DNA of 6,389 nt from Bacteroidota bacterium (GCA_023430945.1 JAEYYE010000274.1:1-6389), one strand, 5' to 3'. Counted from the first letter of the stretch, positions 1-6,274 are shown. Notes: generated by a model not told the origin, from the sequence alone. Numbers and translations: made by a program.

Positions 1-392
1 TCACCTGTGGGTACGAAATCGAACTCCAGTACTGCCATGTCGATTATATCCGTACCGGCAAGCTGTTCCAGATCGGCGTCCGGTCCATTGAACAGCTCCA
101 CATCCCATTGTTCGAACTCAGGGAAACTGGCATCCGTCGCATATCCAGTGCTTAGCAAGATCCCAGAAGGCAGACCCAATGGTGTACCGACAGAAGTAAA
201 TGAAGCCGCGTTCACTTCGACAGTGTTAGCCGGGAACCCGTTAAAGGTCACATTGCTCACGGTCACTCCCGATCCCAGCAACACGTTCTGCACGAGCTGT
301 TGTGGGGTCATCGTGTTATCCACGATCAACTGACCCTGGCTGGAAAGAACACAAACCAATGCGGCTGCGGAAAAAAGACTCCTTTTATTCAT
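1..392 (-). CDS. Choice-of-anchor L domain secreted protein, N-terminal part (partial)
   Basis: The reading frame opens at the ATG on the minus strand at 392-390 and stays open to the window edge, giving 130 residues without a stop; the C-terminus is missing. Residues 1-20 look like a signal peptide (Lys3/Arg4, hydrophobic core at about 6-16, probable cleavage after SQG at 20, before Gln21). Next comes the pattern I associate with the choice-of-anchor L domain: a TPQQLVQNVLLGSGV stretch (29-43), VSNVTFNG (45-52), GLPSGILLSTG (73-83) and VLEFDFVPTG (121-130). Family knowledge: these are large cell-surface or secreted Bacteroidota proteins, often ending in a type IX secretion sorting domain or another anchor; that end is outside the window, so the secretion route is inference. 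Cys14 is not in a good lipobox (Val precedes it), so a lipoprotein is unlikely. No clear ribosome binding site precedes the ATG. The molecular role is unknown; adhesion or matrix functions are only guesses. Confidence 0.85.
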   Translation of the reverse strand, partial: MNKRSLFSAAALVCVLSSQGQLIVDNTMTPQQLVQNVLLGSGVTVSNVTFNGFPANTVEVNAASFTSVGTPLGLPSGILLSTGYATDASFPEFEQWDVELFNGPDADLEQLAGTDIIDMAVLEFDFVPTG

Positions 393-510
393 GGTTGCGG
401 ACGTACGGCGGTAGTGGGACTCTTTTTCAACCCTTCAGGTTGCCTGGAACAGTGCGTGAAAGTATGGTGAAAGCACCGTTCGGGAAGTAGCGTTCATCAG
501 AAGGGCCGGC

Positions 511-1935
511 ATGGTCTACATACGGCTATCTTCGCCACGACCAAATAGAACTGCTGTGCAAGCGATCGATAGTTATATCAAGACCAACGAAAAGCGCTTT
601 CTGGATGAACTTCTGGACCTTCTGCGCATCCCCAGCGTTAGCGCCGATCCCAAATACAAGGCCGATGTGGCCCGCTGCGCCGATGAAGTGAAGAAACGCA
701 TGGAAGAGGCCGGCCTGGAAAAGGTGGAGATCTGCCCGACCAAAGGCCACCCGATCGTGTACGGCGAAAAGATCATCGATCCGAAGAAACCGACCGTTCT
801 GATCTACGGTCACTACGATGTGCAACCGCCCGATCCGTTGGATCTGTGGACCAGCGGCCCGTTCGATCCGGTGATCAAGGATGGCCTGATCTACGCGCGC
901 GGCAGCGCCGATGACAAGGGCCAGTTCTACATGCACGTGAAGGCCGTGGAAAGCATGATGAAGAACGGCGGACTTCCCTGCAACGTGAAAATGATGATCG
1001 AGGGGGAAGAGGAAGTGGGCAGCGACAACCTCGGCGTGTTCGTTTCACAGAACAAGGAAAAATTGAAGGCCGATGTGGTGCTGATCAGCGATACGGCGAT
1101 GATCGCCAACGATGTGCCCAGCATCAACACAGGCCTGCGCGGATTGAGCTATGTGGAAGTGGAAGTGACCGGCCCGAACCGCGATCTGCACAGCGGCGTT
1201 TACGGTGGCGCGGTCGCCAACCCGATCAACGCGTTGTGCGAGATGATCGCAAGCCTGCACGACAAGGATCGGCGGATCACGATCCCCGGTTTCTACGATG
1301 ATGTGAAGGAACTTTCGAAGGAGGAACGAAAAGCGCTGGCCGAAGCTCCCTTCGATGAGAAGGAGTACATGAAGGACCTGAAGGTGGATGCGCTGCGTGG
1401 CGAAAAAGGTTACACGAGTGAAGAAAGAAGCAGCATTCGCCCGACGCTGGATGTGAACGGGATCTGGGGTGGTTACATCGGCGAAGGCGCGAAAACAGTT
1501 CTGCCTTCGAAGGCTTTCGCCAAGATCAGCATGCGGTTGGTGCCGGACCAGAAGAGCGACAAGATCACCAAGCTGTTCAAGGAACATTTCGAAAGCATTG
1601 CGCCTCCGGGAGTGAAGGTGGTGGTGAAACCGCATCACGGTGGCGAAGCCGCTGTAACGCCGATCGATTCACCGGCTTACCAGGCGGCCAGCAAGGCGAT
1701 GGAAGAGACCTTCGGCAAAAAGCCGATCCCCACGCGCGGCGGTGGATCGATACCGATCGTGGCGCTCTTCGAACAGGAATTGGGGTTGAAGACCGTGCTC
1801 TTCGGTTTCGGGTTGGACAGCGACAACATCCACAGCCCGAACGAGCATTTCGGAGTATTCAATTACATGATGGGGATCCGAACGATACCGCGCTTCTTCC
1901 GGAATTTCGCGGCATCGGCGAACGGAAAGCATTGA
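511..1935 (+). CDS. M20-family metallo-dipeptidase (CNDP/DUG1-like)
   Basis: A complete 474-residue di-zinc peptidase that likely hydrolyses dipeptides in the cytoplasm; no signal peptide is visible. Expected active-site landmarks are in order: GHYDVQP (His101 metal ligand, Asp103), ARGSADDKG (Asp134 bridging ligand), EGEEEVGS (Glu167 general base, Glu168 ligand), ISDT (Asp194 ligand), DLHSG (His227, the lid/dimerisation-domain histidine that reaches the partner's active site) and HSPNE (His441 ligand). RGGGSIP (409-415) is the usual substrate-binding loop. The lid domain lies roughly between residues 210 and 385. Length matches the carnosine dipeptidase-like branch of M20, and spacing agrees closely with human CNDP2 numbering as I remember it. 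The start is uncertain: ATG at 511 adds 15 atypical residues (many Arg/Pro/Ser), while GTG at 556 would begin MQAIDSYIKTN, closer to family N-termini. It stands alone on its strand, with the minus-strand anchor-L gene diverging upstream. Substrate specificity cannot be read from sequence; dipeptidase is the family default. Confidence 0.95.
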   Translation: MVYIRLSSPRPNRTAVQAIDSYIKTNEKRFLDELLDLLRIPSVSADPKYKADVARCADEVKKRMEEAGLEKVEICPTKGHPIVYGEKIIDPKKPTVLIYGHYDVQPPDPLDLWTSGPFDPVIKDGLIYARGSADDKGQFYMHVKAVESMMKNGGLPCNVKMMIEGEEEVGSDNLGVFVSQNKEKLKADVVLISDTAMIANDVPSINTGLRGLSYVEVEVTGPNRDLHSGVYGGAVANPINALCEMIASLHDKDRRITIPGFYDDVKELSKEERKALAEAPFDEKEYMKDLKVDALRGEKGYTSEERSSIRPTLDVNGIWGGYIGEGAKTVLPSKAFAKISMRLVPDQKSDKITKLFKEHFESIAPPGVKVVVKPHHGGEAAVTPIDSPAYQAASKAMEETFGKKPIPTRGGGSIPIVALFEQELGLKTVLFGFGLDSDNIHSPNEHFGVFNYMMGIRTIPRFFRNFAASANGKH

Positions 1936-1957
1936 TGGCACTTTAGTTGTCAATAGA

Positions 1958-1975
1958 TCGATCGATGCCGATCGA
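1958..1975. repeat. GATCG-rich inverted repeat after the dipeptidase gene
   Basis: TCGATCG (1958-1964) and CGATCGA (1969-1975) form a perfect 7 bp stem with a 4-base ATGC loop, starting 22 bases after the dipeptidase stop codon. No uridine run follows, so it is at best a weak or factor-assisted transcript end or an RNA-stabilising hairpin. It may also be a by-product of the strong general excess of GATCG in this DNA. Confidence 0.4.
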
Positions 1976-1995
1976 AGCCGCCTTTCGCGTGAAGG

Positions 1996-2121
1996 CCCCG
2001 CAGTACTGCGGGGGAAATAGAAAGCCCGCAAGCCCGCAGCCGTCAGGCTGTGAGCGCGGACTTGGAATGCCCCGCAGTACTGCGGGGAGCCTGACCCGAG
2101 GCTTTTGCGAGGGGCACGCCC
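1996..2121. repeat. Palindrome-rich intergenic element, REP-like
   Basis: This intergenic block is densely structured. It holds two identical 18 bp perfect palindromes, CCCCGCAGTACTGCGGGG, at 1996-2013 and 2070-2087, set 74 bp apart. Between them are a tandem duplication of AGCCCGCA (2023-2030 and 2031-2038) and a small CAGCC-GTCA-GGCTG hairpin (2037-2050). At the right end is GGGCACGCCC (2112-2121), an interrupted 4+4 palindrome. The block has no GATC, although the rest of the window is rich in it, and reads as nonsense in the frame leading into the next gene. The compact pattern of nested palindromes between two genes resembles repetitive extragenic palindromes mobilised by REP-associated tyrosine transposases; that link is inference, since no transposase is in the window. 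Boundaries are approximate. Confidence 0.6.
2042..2095. repeat. Outer inverted repeat enclosing the second 18 bp palindrome
   Basis: GTCAGGCT at 2042-2049 is the exact reverse complement of AGCCTGAC at 2088-2095. The right arm directly abuts the second CCCCGCAGTACTGCGGGG palindrome (2070-2087), while 20 bases separate the left arm from it. The left arm is also used by the alternative local hairpin CAGCC-GTCA-GGCTG (2037-2050), so the single strand has two mutually exclusive folds. No T-run follows, so this is not a classical intrinsic terminator. Confidence 0.6.
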
Positions 2122-2132
2122 AAAAGATCAGA

Positions 2133-2582
2133 ATGGTACGAAATACATATTTACTGCTCCTGCCCCTGCTCCTGATCTCATGCTCCGGTTACGAAGATGT
2201 GATCCTGCATGATGTGAAGGATATTGAAGTGACGCGTTTTGATGGGAAGGGTGTGGCGTTGCGTGTGCAGGCCGAGATCGAGAACCCGAACGGTTTCCGG
2301 ATAAGTGCGGTGGATCCCGACGTGGATCTTTTCCTGAACGGCACGCTGATCGGGAAAGGCCTGCTGGATTCGGCGATCGTGCTGGAAAAACGGAGCACAA
2401 AGATCTATTCGATCCCGATGCATGCAGAGTTCAAGGGCGGATCGGCGATGATGCTGCTGCTGGCCGGTGCGCTTGCGGGCGAAATGGAATTCAGCGCGAA
2501 AGGGACGATCGCCGGAAAGGCGGGTTTCATAAGGAAACGGTTCCCTTTCGAACTGACAGAAACGATCGATCTAGGGAACTAG
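2133..2582 (+). CDS. LEA type 2 family lipoprotein
   Basis: A 149-residue lipoprotein. The N-terminus has Arg3, a leucine-rich core (7-14) and the lipobox LISC with Cys17 as the lipidated residue, so the mature protein would be membrane-anchored in the envelope. Residues about 30-145 resemble the LEA14/water-stress beta-sandwich domain: alternating hydrophobic strands, AEIENPNGF (47-55), DVDLFLNGTLIGKG (63-76) with the family's NPN and NG..IG landmarks, and a closing strand at 138-146. I chose ATG 2133 because it starts exactly at the signal sequence; the same frame is open back to an ATG at 1947, but that extension would translate the palindromic repeat element and has no plausible protein character. 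A weak A-rich stretch (AAAAGA, 2121-2126) precedes the start. The 3' end overlaps the convergent membrane-protein gene by 12 bp. Family knowledge: such proteins are linked to desiccation or membrane-related roles, but the bacterial function is mostly unknown. No clear surface-export signal follows Cys17. Confidence 0.85.
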   Translation: MVRNTYLLLLPLLLISCSGYEDVILHDVKDIEVTRFDGKGVALRVQAEIENPNGFRISAVDPDVDLFLNGTLIGKGLLDSAIVLEKRSTKIYSIPMHAEFKGGSAMMLLLAGALAGEMEFSAKGTIAGKAGFIRKRFPFELTETIDLGN

Positions 2583-3137
2583 CTCCGCCTCGATCGGCGA
2601 AATGGTTGTGATCACCGGATAACCGAAAAGTCCGTCCGCGATGCCGATCTCGATCCAACCGATGTGCCTGGATCTGCTTTCAGCTTCGATCGGCTTCATA
2701 TCCGGCAATGCATCATTTTCGATCCAATGGCGGTGAACATCAAGGTGCTGCTGATGCGGAACAGCGAAGTATTCCGGCGGTGAATGGATGAAGAAATTGA
2801 GCGCCAGTCCGATCGTGAAAAGCGATGGCCCGATCGCAAGCAGGTTGAACAGGAACCATTCCAGGCGTTCCATTCCAAGTCTCAATCCGCTCATTTTGTA
2901 AGGAATAAGGTTGCCCGCAAAGGCAAAGAGCGCGAACCAGCGGAACAGATCGGTATAGGTGATGAGCGTGCGTGAACCGAGGAACCAGAACGAGATGAGG
3001 AACAGGAAAACACCGATCGCCATGAACGTACCGGGCCACGACCGATCGGCCGATCCATCCACCACGGGTTGTTGACGCCGGACCGCCGGTGGCCGCACGT
3101 AACGCGTTGGAAGCGATTTCCTTTGCTCCATCAGCAT
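2571..3137 (-). CDS. Unrecognised three-helix membrane protein
   Basis: A 188-residue protein I do not recognise. The N-terminus is basic and Pro-rich (residues 6-23 contain seven Arg/Lys), consistent with a cytoplasmic tail. Three likely membrane helices follow: about 36-54, 63-80 and 94-117. The short loop between helices 2 and 3 (KMSGLRLGMER) is basic, so by the positive-inside rule the hydrophilic C-terminal portion (about 118-188, with a His-rich patch at 128-137) should be outside the cytoplasm. Start: ATG 3137 gives MLMEQRK; ATG 3131 gives MEQRK and is equally possible, with no strong ribosome binding site to decide. It is divergent from the YD-repeat gene and converges on the LEA lipoprotein gene, ending inside that gene's last codons. 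Codon use matches the neighbours and the hydrophobic pattern is convincing, so I believe it is real. A longer minus-strand frame here (2740-3498) lacks these qualities. Function unknown. Confidence 0.75.
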   Translation of the reverse strand: MLMEQRKSLPTRYVRPPAVRRQQPVVDGSADRSWPGTFMAIGVFLFLISFWFLGSRTLITYTDLFRWFALFAFAGNLIPYKMSGLRLGMERLEWFLFNLLAIGPSLFTIGLALNFFIHSPPEYFAVPHQQHLDVHRHWIENDALPDMKPIEAESRSRHIGWIEIGIADGLFGYPVITTISPIEAELVP

Positions 3138-3200
3138 GACAAGTTATCATGCCTTGCCAGCGGAACGATCCACCGGATACGAAAATGCCTGAAAGCCGCG

Positions 3201-3226
3201 TTGATCGCAGGGAATTGCGAACTTTG
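3201..3226 (+). promoter_or_regulatory. Possible weak Bacteroidota-type promoter for the YD-repeat gene
   Basis: GAACTTTG at 3219-3226 matches the Bacteroidota -7 consensus TAnnTTTG except for the first base, and a TTG lies upstream at 3201-3203. The 15-base spacer is somewhat short for this promoter class. It would place transcription start near 3233, leaving a short leader before ATG 3260. Suggestive only. Confidence 0.2.
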
Positions 3227-3259
3227 CTGGCCCGGGAATTGATATTTCCGCAGGTGGGA

Positions 3260-4162
3260 ATGCACAAGCTGATCGTACATATCGTATTTCTTCTTTTCGC
3301 TCTCGGCGCAAATGCGCAAGTGCTCGTGGTGCTGCCCGAAGCGGAGGAGCCGAAGATGCCGCATTTCAACGAGAAGTTCATCGCACGCAACAAGATCGCT
3401 GCGATCCATGGCGAGATCATGGTGAAGCGCGACAATGTCCCGATGGTGACACAGAAGGAGAAGTATCTGTACCGGTTCGATGAACAGGGCCGGATCACTT
3501 ATCGCAACAGCTCCTTCGGCCAGCCGGGGACCGGCCGGGATACCGCTTCAACGATCTTCGATTACGATCCCAACGGACTGTTGCAGCAAAAGCTACGCAA
3601 CGATCTGAACGGCCATTTCGCCTACCGGATCGAACGTGATGCGAAGGGTACTCCGATCCGCGAAACGTACACGCGGATCGAGAACCTGAATAGCGATCGA
3701 TACAAGCTGGTGCCCGGTGCAGTCACCGAGATCAGCGATGAATTCTACCGCTACGAACAGGTGAACGACACGATACAGAAGAAGATCTTCATCAATGATC
3801 TGCAACTGCCCTACCGCGAACAGCTTTTCATCAAGAACAAGCTTGGCTATCTAACCGCGATCGAGGATCGATACCTCGTAAGCAACAGGCGGTCACGGAT
3901 CCGTTTCTCTTATGATGACAAAGGCCGGTTGATCGAGCGGATCGACCAGCCGGATATCCTGAAGGCGAAGAAGACAAAACGTGTGTGGCGTTATGATGCC
4001 GCAGGGAACGTGACCGAAGGCGAGCTTTGGCACGATGATGTTCAGATCGATCGGGAGGAATACCTCTACGAGGAAGGATCTATGATGCTGAAGGCAAGGC
4101 TCACCAAGGACCTTGCGACCAATACGATCAATGTGGTGCGATTCCGCACGGAATTGCGTTGA
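3260..4162 (+). CDS. Secreted YD-repeat (RHS-like) protein of unknown function
   Basis: A 300-residue protein. Residues 1-19 form a clear signal peptide (His2-Lys3, hydrophobic core 4-16, ANA cleavage site, mature Gln20), which is why I start at ATG 3260 rather than at the in-frame ATG 3149, whose extra 37 residues are polar and would bury the signal sequence. The mature part is built from degenerate YD-type repeats, strand-turn-strand units of the form Y-x-(Y/F)-D-x-x-G-(R/L)-(L/I)-x: YRFDEQGRIT (71-80), FDYDPNGLLQ (100-109), YRIERDAKGTPIRE (122-135), FSYDDKGRLIERID (216-229), WRYDAAGNVTEGEL (243-256) and a decayed copy at 268-281. Such repeats build beta-sheet sheaths or shells in RHS/Tc proteins; here there is no toxin tip, core peptidase motif or carbohydrate-binding signature, and the protein is far shorter than RHS toxins. 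It is likely periplasmic or outer-surface. Its TGA stop directly abuts the convergent tsaB stop. Partner and role are unknown. Confidence 0.85.
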   Translation: MHKLIVHIVFLLFALGANAQVLVVLPEAEEPKMPHFNEKFIARNKIAAIHGEIMVKRDNVPMVTQKEKYLYRFDEQGRITYRNSSFGQPGTGRDTASTIFDYDPNGLLQQKLRNDLNGHFAYRIERDAKGTPIRETYTRIENLNSDRYKLVPGAVTEISDEFYRYEQVNDTIQKKIFINDLQLPYREQLFIKNKLGYLTAIEDRYLVSNRRSRIRFSYDDKGRLIERIDQPDILKAKKTKRVWRYDAAGNVTEGELWHDDVQIDREEYLYEEGSMMLKARLTKDLATNTINVVRFRTELR

Positions 4163-4855
4163 TCATCCACCGATCTTGTTTTTCGGCTGCGTGACGTTAG
4201 CCGGTTTTCCATAGGAAGGAACGAGATAGGCCAGATCATCGAATTCCTTAGCGATCATACGGCGATCGGCCTCTTTCAACATGAGCTTCGCTGAAGCAGT
4301 GATCTGTGGCAGATGAACGATCGTATTGTTTGGATTCCAGAATTCCACGGCCTTGTCCGCGCCATCACCGAATACGATCGTGCCCGCAGGCCGTTGTGCG
4401 ATCCAGGCCTGATCGATGATCACAGGTTCCATCGCTCCGAGGATCTTTCCTTTGGCGGAAAACGGCTGCGTGAACACTTCCATCCGGCGTGCATCGATCA
4501 TTGGCCAGAGTTCCTTCGCGCCAGCGATCCCCGAGGCAAGCGCTCCTTCCACAAGCGTTCTCAGCGTAGTGATCCCGATGATGGGGATGTTCAACGCGTA
4601 GCTCCAACCCTTTGCAGCGGAAACGCCGATACGCGAACCTGTGTACGATCCCGGGCCGATCCCCACTGCGATCGCATCGATGTCAGTGAAGGAAAGTCCT
4701 GCTTCAGCAAGAACTTCACCGGCGAACAGGTTCACCTTTTCAGCGTGGGAAAGCCGCTCGCTTTGATCTTCGCGCAAGGCAAGCAGATCTCCATCGCGGC
4801 CTACGGCAACACTACAGAGTTTCGTTGCGGTCTCTATGGCCAGTACGATCGGCAT
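4163..4855 (-). CDS. tsaB: tRNA threonylcarbamoyladenosine biosynthesis protein TsaB
   Basis: A 230-residue member of the YeaZ/TsaB branch of the ASKHA fold. In bacteria TsaB dimerises with TsaD and, with TsaE, transfers threonylcarbamoyl to A37 of ANN-decoding tRNAs (t6A); TsaB itself is a pseudo-enzyme scaffold acting in the cytoplasm. Visible hallmarks: an N-terminal beta hairpin with IETAT (7-11), LSHAE (35-39), the signature GIGPGSYTGSRIG (65-77, usually GPGSFTGLRIG), ITTL (95-98), and MIDARRMEVF (119-128). The C-terminal AYLVPSYGKPAN (209-220) corresponds to the usual Pro-x-Tyr tail. Length is normal for the family. ATG 4855 is a good start because the protein begins right at the first strand. 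It lies 3 bp after the TolC-family stop (TGA-TCG-ATG), so it is almost certainly co-transcribed and perhaps translationally coupled. Its stop abuts that of the YD-repeat gene, leaving no room for a separate terminator. Confidence 0.96.
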   Translation of the reverse strand: MPIVLAIETATKLCSVAVGRDGDLLALREDQSERLSHAEKVNLFAGEVLAEAGLSFTDIDAIAVGIGPGSYTGSRIGVSAAKGWSYALNIPIIGITTLRTLVEGALASGIAGAKELWPMIDARRMEVFTQPFSAKGKILGAMEPVIIDQAWIAQRPAGTIVFGDGADKAVEFWNPNNTIVHLPQITASAKLMLKEADRRMIAKEFDDLAYLVPSYGKPANVTQPKNKIGG

Positions 4856-4858
4856 CGA

Positions 4859-6274
4859 TCAGAGCGTTACCGGGATCCCCTGCAGGATATCCAGGTATTT
4901 CGTGGCCATGAGGTATTGGTACTTCGCGTTGATCAGATCGGCGGTGGATCGGTTCAGGTTCGTTTTCGCGGTGTTGAATTCCAGCGAAGTGATCACGCCC
5001 TGGGTGAAGCGTTCCTGCGCATATTCCAGCGCCAATTCACCGGCTTCCACCGCGCGACTCGCTGCATTGAAATTGCGATACGCCGATCGCTGCATCACGA
5101 TCGCATCGAGCACCGATCGCTGCATATCGTTACGGATCGAGACCATGTTGTTGCGTGTCTGTTCCGATCGGATGCGGGCCTGATCGATCGCGAAACGATT
5201 GTTCATCTGGTTGAACAACGGGATCTGCAGCGAGAAGATCAACGATTGGTTGAAGTTCTGGTCCAGCTGATCGCCGAAAGGCACCAGCGCAGTGTTGATG
5301 CTGAAATCCGGGCTGTACACGATCTCGCCCGATTCCGTTGCGCCGATCGGAACCGTGCCCGATAGCACCGGCTCGCCCACCTGTTGGAAATTTCGCCCGC
5401 TGTAACCGGTGCCGAGCGATCCCTGCAGCGAGAGCGAAGGAAGCGTTCCCGCCCGCGCGATCGAAACAGCCATCTCCGCACTTTCCACCTGCAGTTGCGC
5501 CTGCTGATAGCCCGGATTGGTGCGCAAAACGTTCTCCAACACCTGATCGGTCGAAGCTGCCGGCTCCGTGATCTGCAGATCGGTGATCGGTGGTGCAACG
5601 ATATCGAACGTGAGCATTTCCTGCGGTTCCAATTGCATGGCGCGGCCAAGCGCGAGCATGCGCTGTTCCTGCTGGTTCTGCAGATCGGTCAATGTCGCTT
5701 CCTCCTGTGCCAGCTGCGCATCGATGCTCAGGTATTCCGCACGTGCGAGCCTTCCGGCATCGACCAGTTCCTGCGTGAGCCGCAATTGTTCACGCGTGTT
5801 CGCGATCTGGGTTTCCGTGGCACCGATCCGTTCGCTAAGGCCCAGCACATCAAGGAAAGCCTGCACCACTTCCAGTCGTACCTCGTTTCGCGCGGTCTGC
5901 AATCCTTGATCGGCGGCCTTCAGATCGATCTTCGACTGTTTTATCGTATTCTGCTTCCGCATTCCACCGAACAGATCGATGTTGCTGCTGAGGAAGAAAT
6001 TGTTCGTCTGCACCTGATCGGTGGCGAACGTATTGGTGAACCGGTCCACCACGCGGCCGTAATTATAACCGTGCGTAGCCACGCCGTTCAGGTCGGGTGC
6101 AAGGCCCCACCAGGCGGTCCGTTCCGATCGGTCGGCCAGTTCCATCTCGAGCGTCGCGTTCAGCACGTTCAGGTTCTTCTCTTCAGCGCGCGCGATGCAC
6201 TGCTGCAACGTCCATTGCTGTTGCGCGTGGAGCAGGGCCGGAAGAAGGCCGAGGGCAAGGATCAATGTGCGCAT
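4859..6274 (-). CDS. TolC-family outer-membrane efflux protein
   Basis: A 471-residue outer-membrane channel component of tripartite efflux or type I secretion systems; trimers form a beta-barrel plus periplasmic helical tunnel. Residues 1-17 are a signal peptide (Arg2, Leu-rich core, LHA cleavage, mature Gln18). Two homologous halves are visible: the first begins WTLQQCIARA (21-30) and runs through long helices at about 115-215; the second begins about 243 (DQVLENVLRTNPG) with helices at about 255-275 and 356-465. The ends of the halves carry the family repeat, e.g. AGRLARAEYLSIDAQLA (173-189) and RFTQGVITSLEFNTAKTNL (422-440). Strand regions with SLQIPLF (348-354) and NIDLFGG (98-104) fit the barrel segments. 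Length is typical. No membrane-fusion or pump gene is in the window, so its partner and substrate are unknown. A purine-rich GGAAAGAGAA (minus strand, 6294-6285) sits 10 bases before ATG 6274, and a -7 box lies further upstream, suggesting this is the first gene of a tolC-like/tsaB operon. Confidence 0.95.
   Translation of the reverse strand: MRTLILALGLLPALLHAQQQWTLQQCIARAEEKNLNVLNATLEMELADRSERTAWWGLAPDLNGVATHGYNYGRVVDRFTNTFATDQVQTNNFFLSSNIDLFGGMRKQNTIKQSKIDLKAADQGLQTARNEVRLEVVQAFLDVLGLSERIGATETQIANTREQLRLTQELVDAGRLARAEYLSIDAQLAQEEATLTDLQNQQEQRMLALGRAMQLEPQEMLTFDIVAPPITDLQITEPAASTDQVLENVLRTNPGYQQAQLQVESAEMAVSIARAGTLPSLSLQGSLGTGYSGRNFQQVGEPVLSGTVPIGATESGEIVYSPDFSINTALVPFGDQLDQNFNQSLIFSLQIPLFNQMNNRFAIDQARIRSEQTRNNMVSIRNDMQRSVLDAIVMQRSAYRNFNAASRAVEAGELALEYAQERFTQGVITSLEFNTAKTNLNRSTADLINAKYQYLMATKYLDILQGIPVTL

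Noticed and set aside
302..490. Plus-strand open frame of 62 codons before the dipeptidase gene
   Set aside because: It overlaps the signal-peptide region of the anchor-L gene, has no motif or ribosome binding site, and includes the non-coding gap 393-510, in which I see nothing convincing.
1045..1638. Minus-strand open frame of 197 codons inside the dipeptidase gene
   Set aside because: Antisense to a gene with complete catalytic motifs; its composition (His, Arg, Phe and Val rich) is typical of a shadow frame.
1996..2095. Palindromes as an intrinsic terminator or a CRISPR remnant
   Set aside because: No T-run follows any stem on either strand, and there are only two repeat copies with an internally structured spacer, unlike a CRISPR array.
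1947..2132. N-terminal extension of the lipoprotein from ATG 1947
   Set aside because: It would translate the palindromic repeat element and place 62 residues before an obvious lipoprotein signal sequence.
3149..3259. N-terminal extension of the YD-repeat protein from ATG 3149
   Set aside because: The polar 37-residue extension would put the clear signal peptide at an internal position; ATG 3260 starts exactly at it.
2740..3498. Minus-strand open frame of 252 codons crossing the divergent intergenic region
   Set aside because: It overlaps both the membrane-protein gene and the start of the YD-repeat gene, has Ser/Arg/Cys-rich shadow composition and no recognisable motif.
4313..5365. Long plus-strand open frame (350 codons) antisense to tsaB and the TolC-family gene
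   Set aside because: It spans the junction of two confidently identified minus-strand genes, is rich in Arg, His and Asp with no domain character, and is explained by the GATCG-rich sequence lacking stops in this frame.
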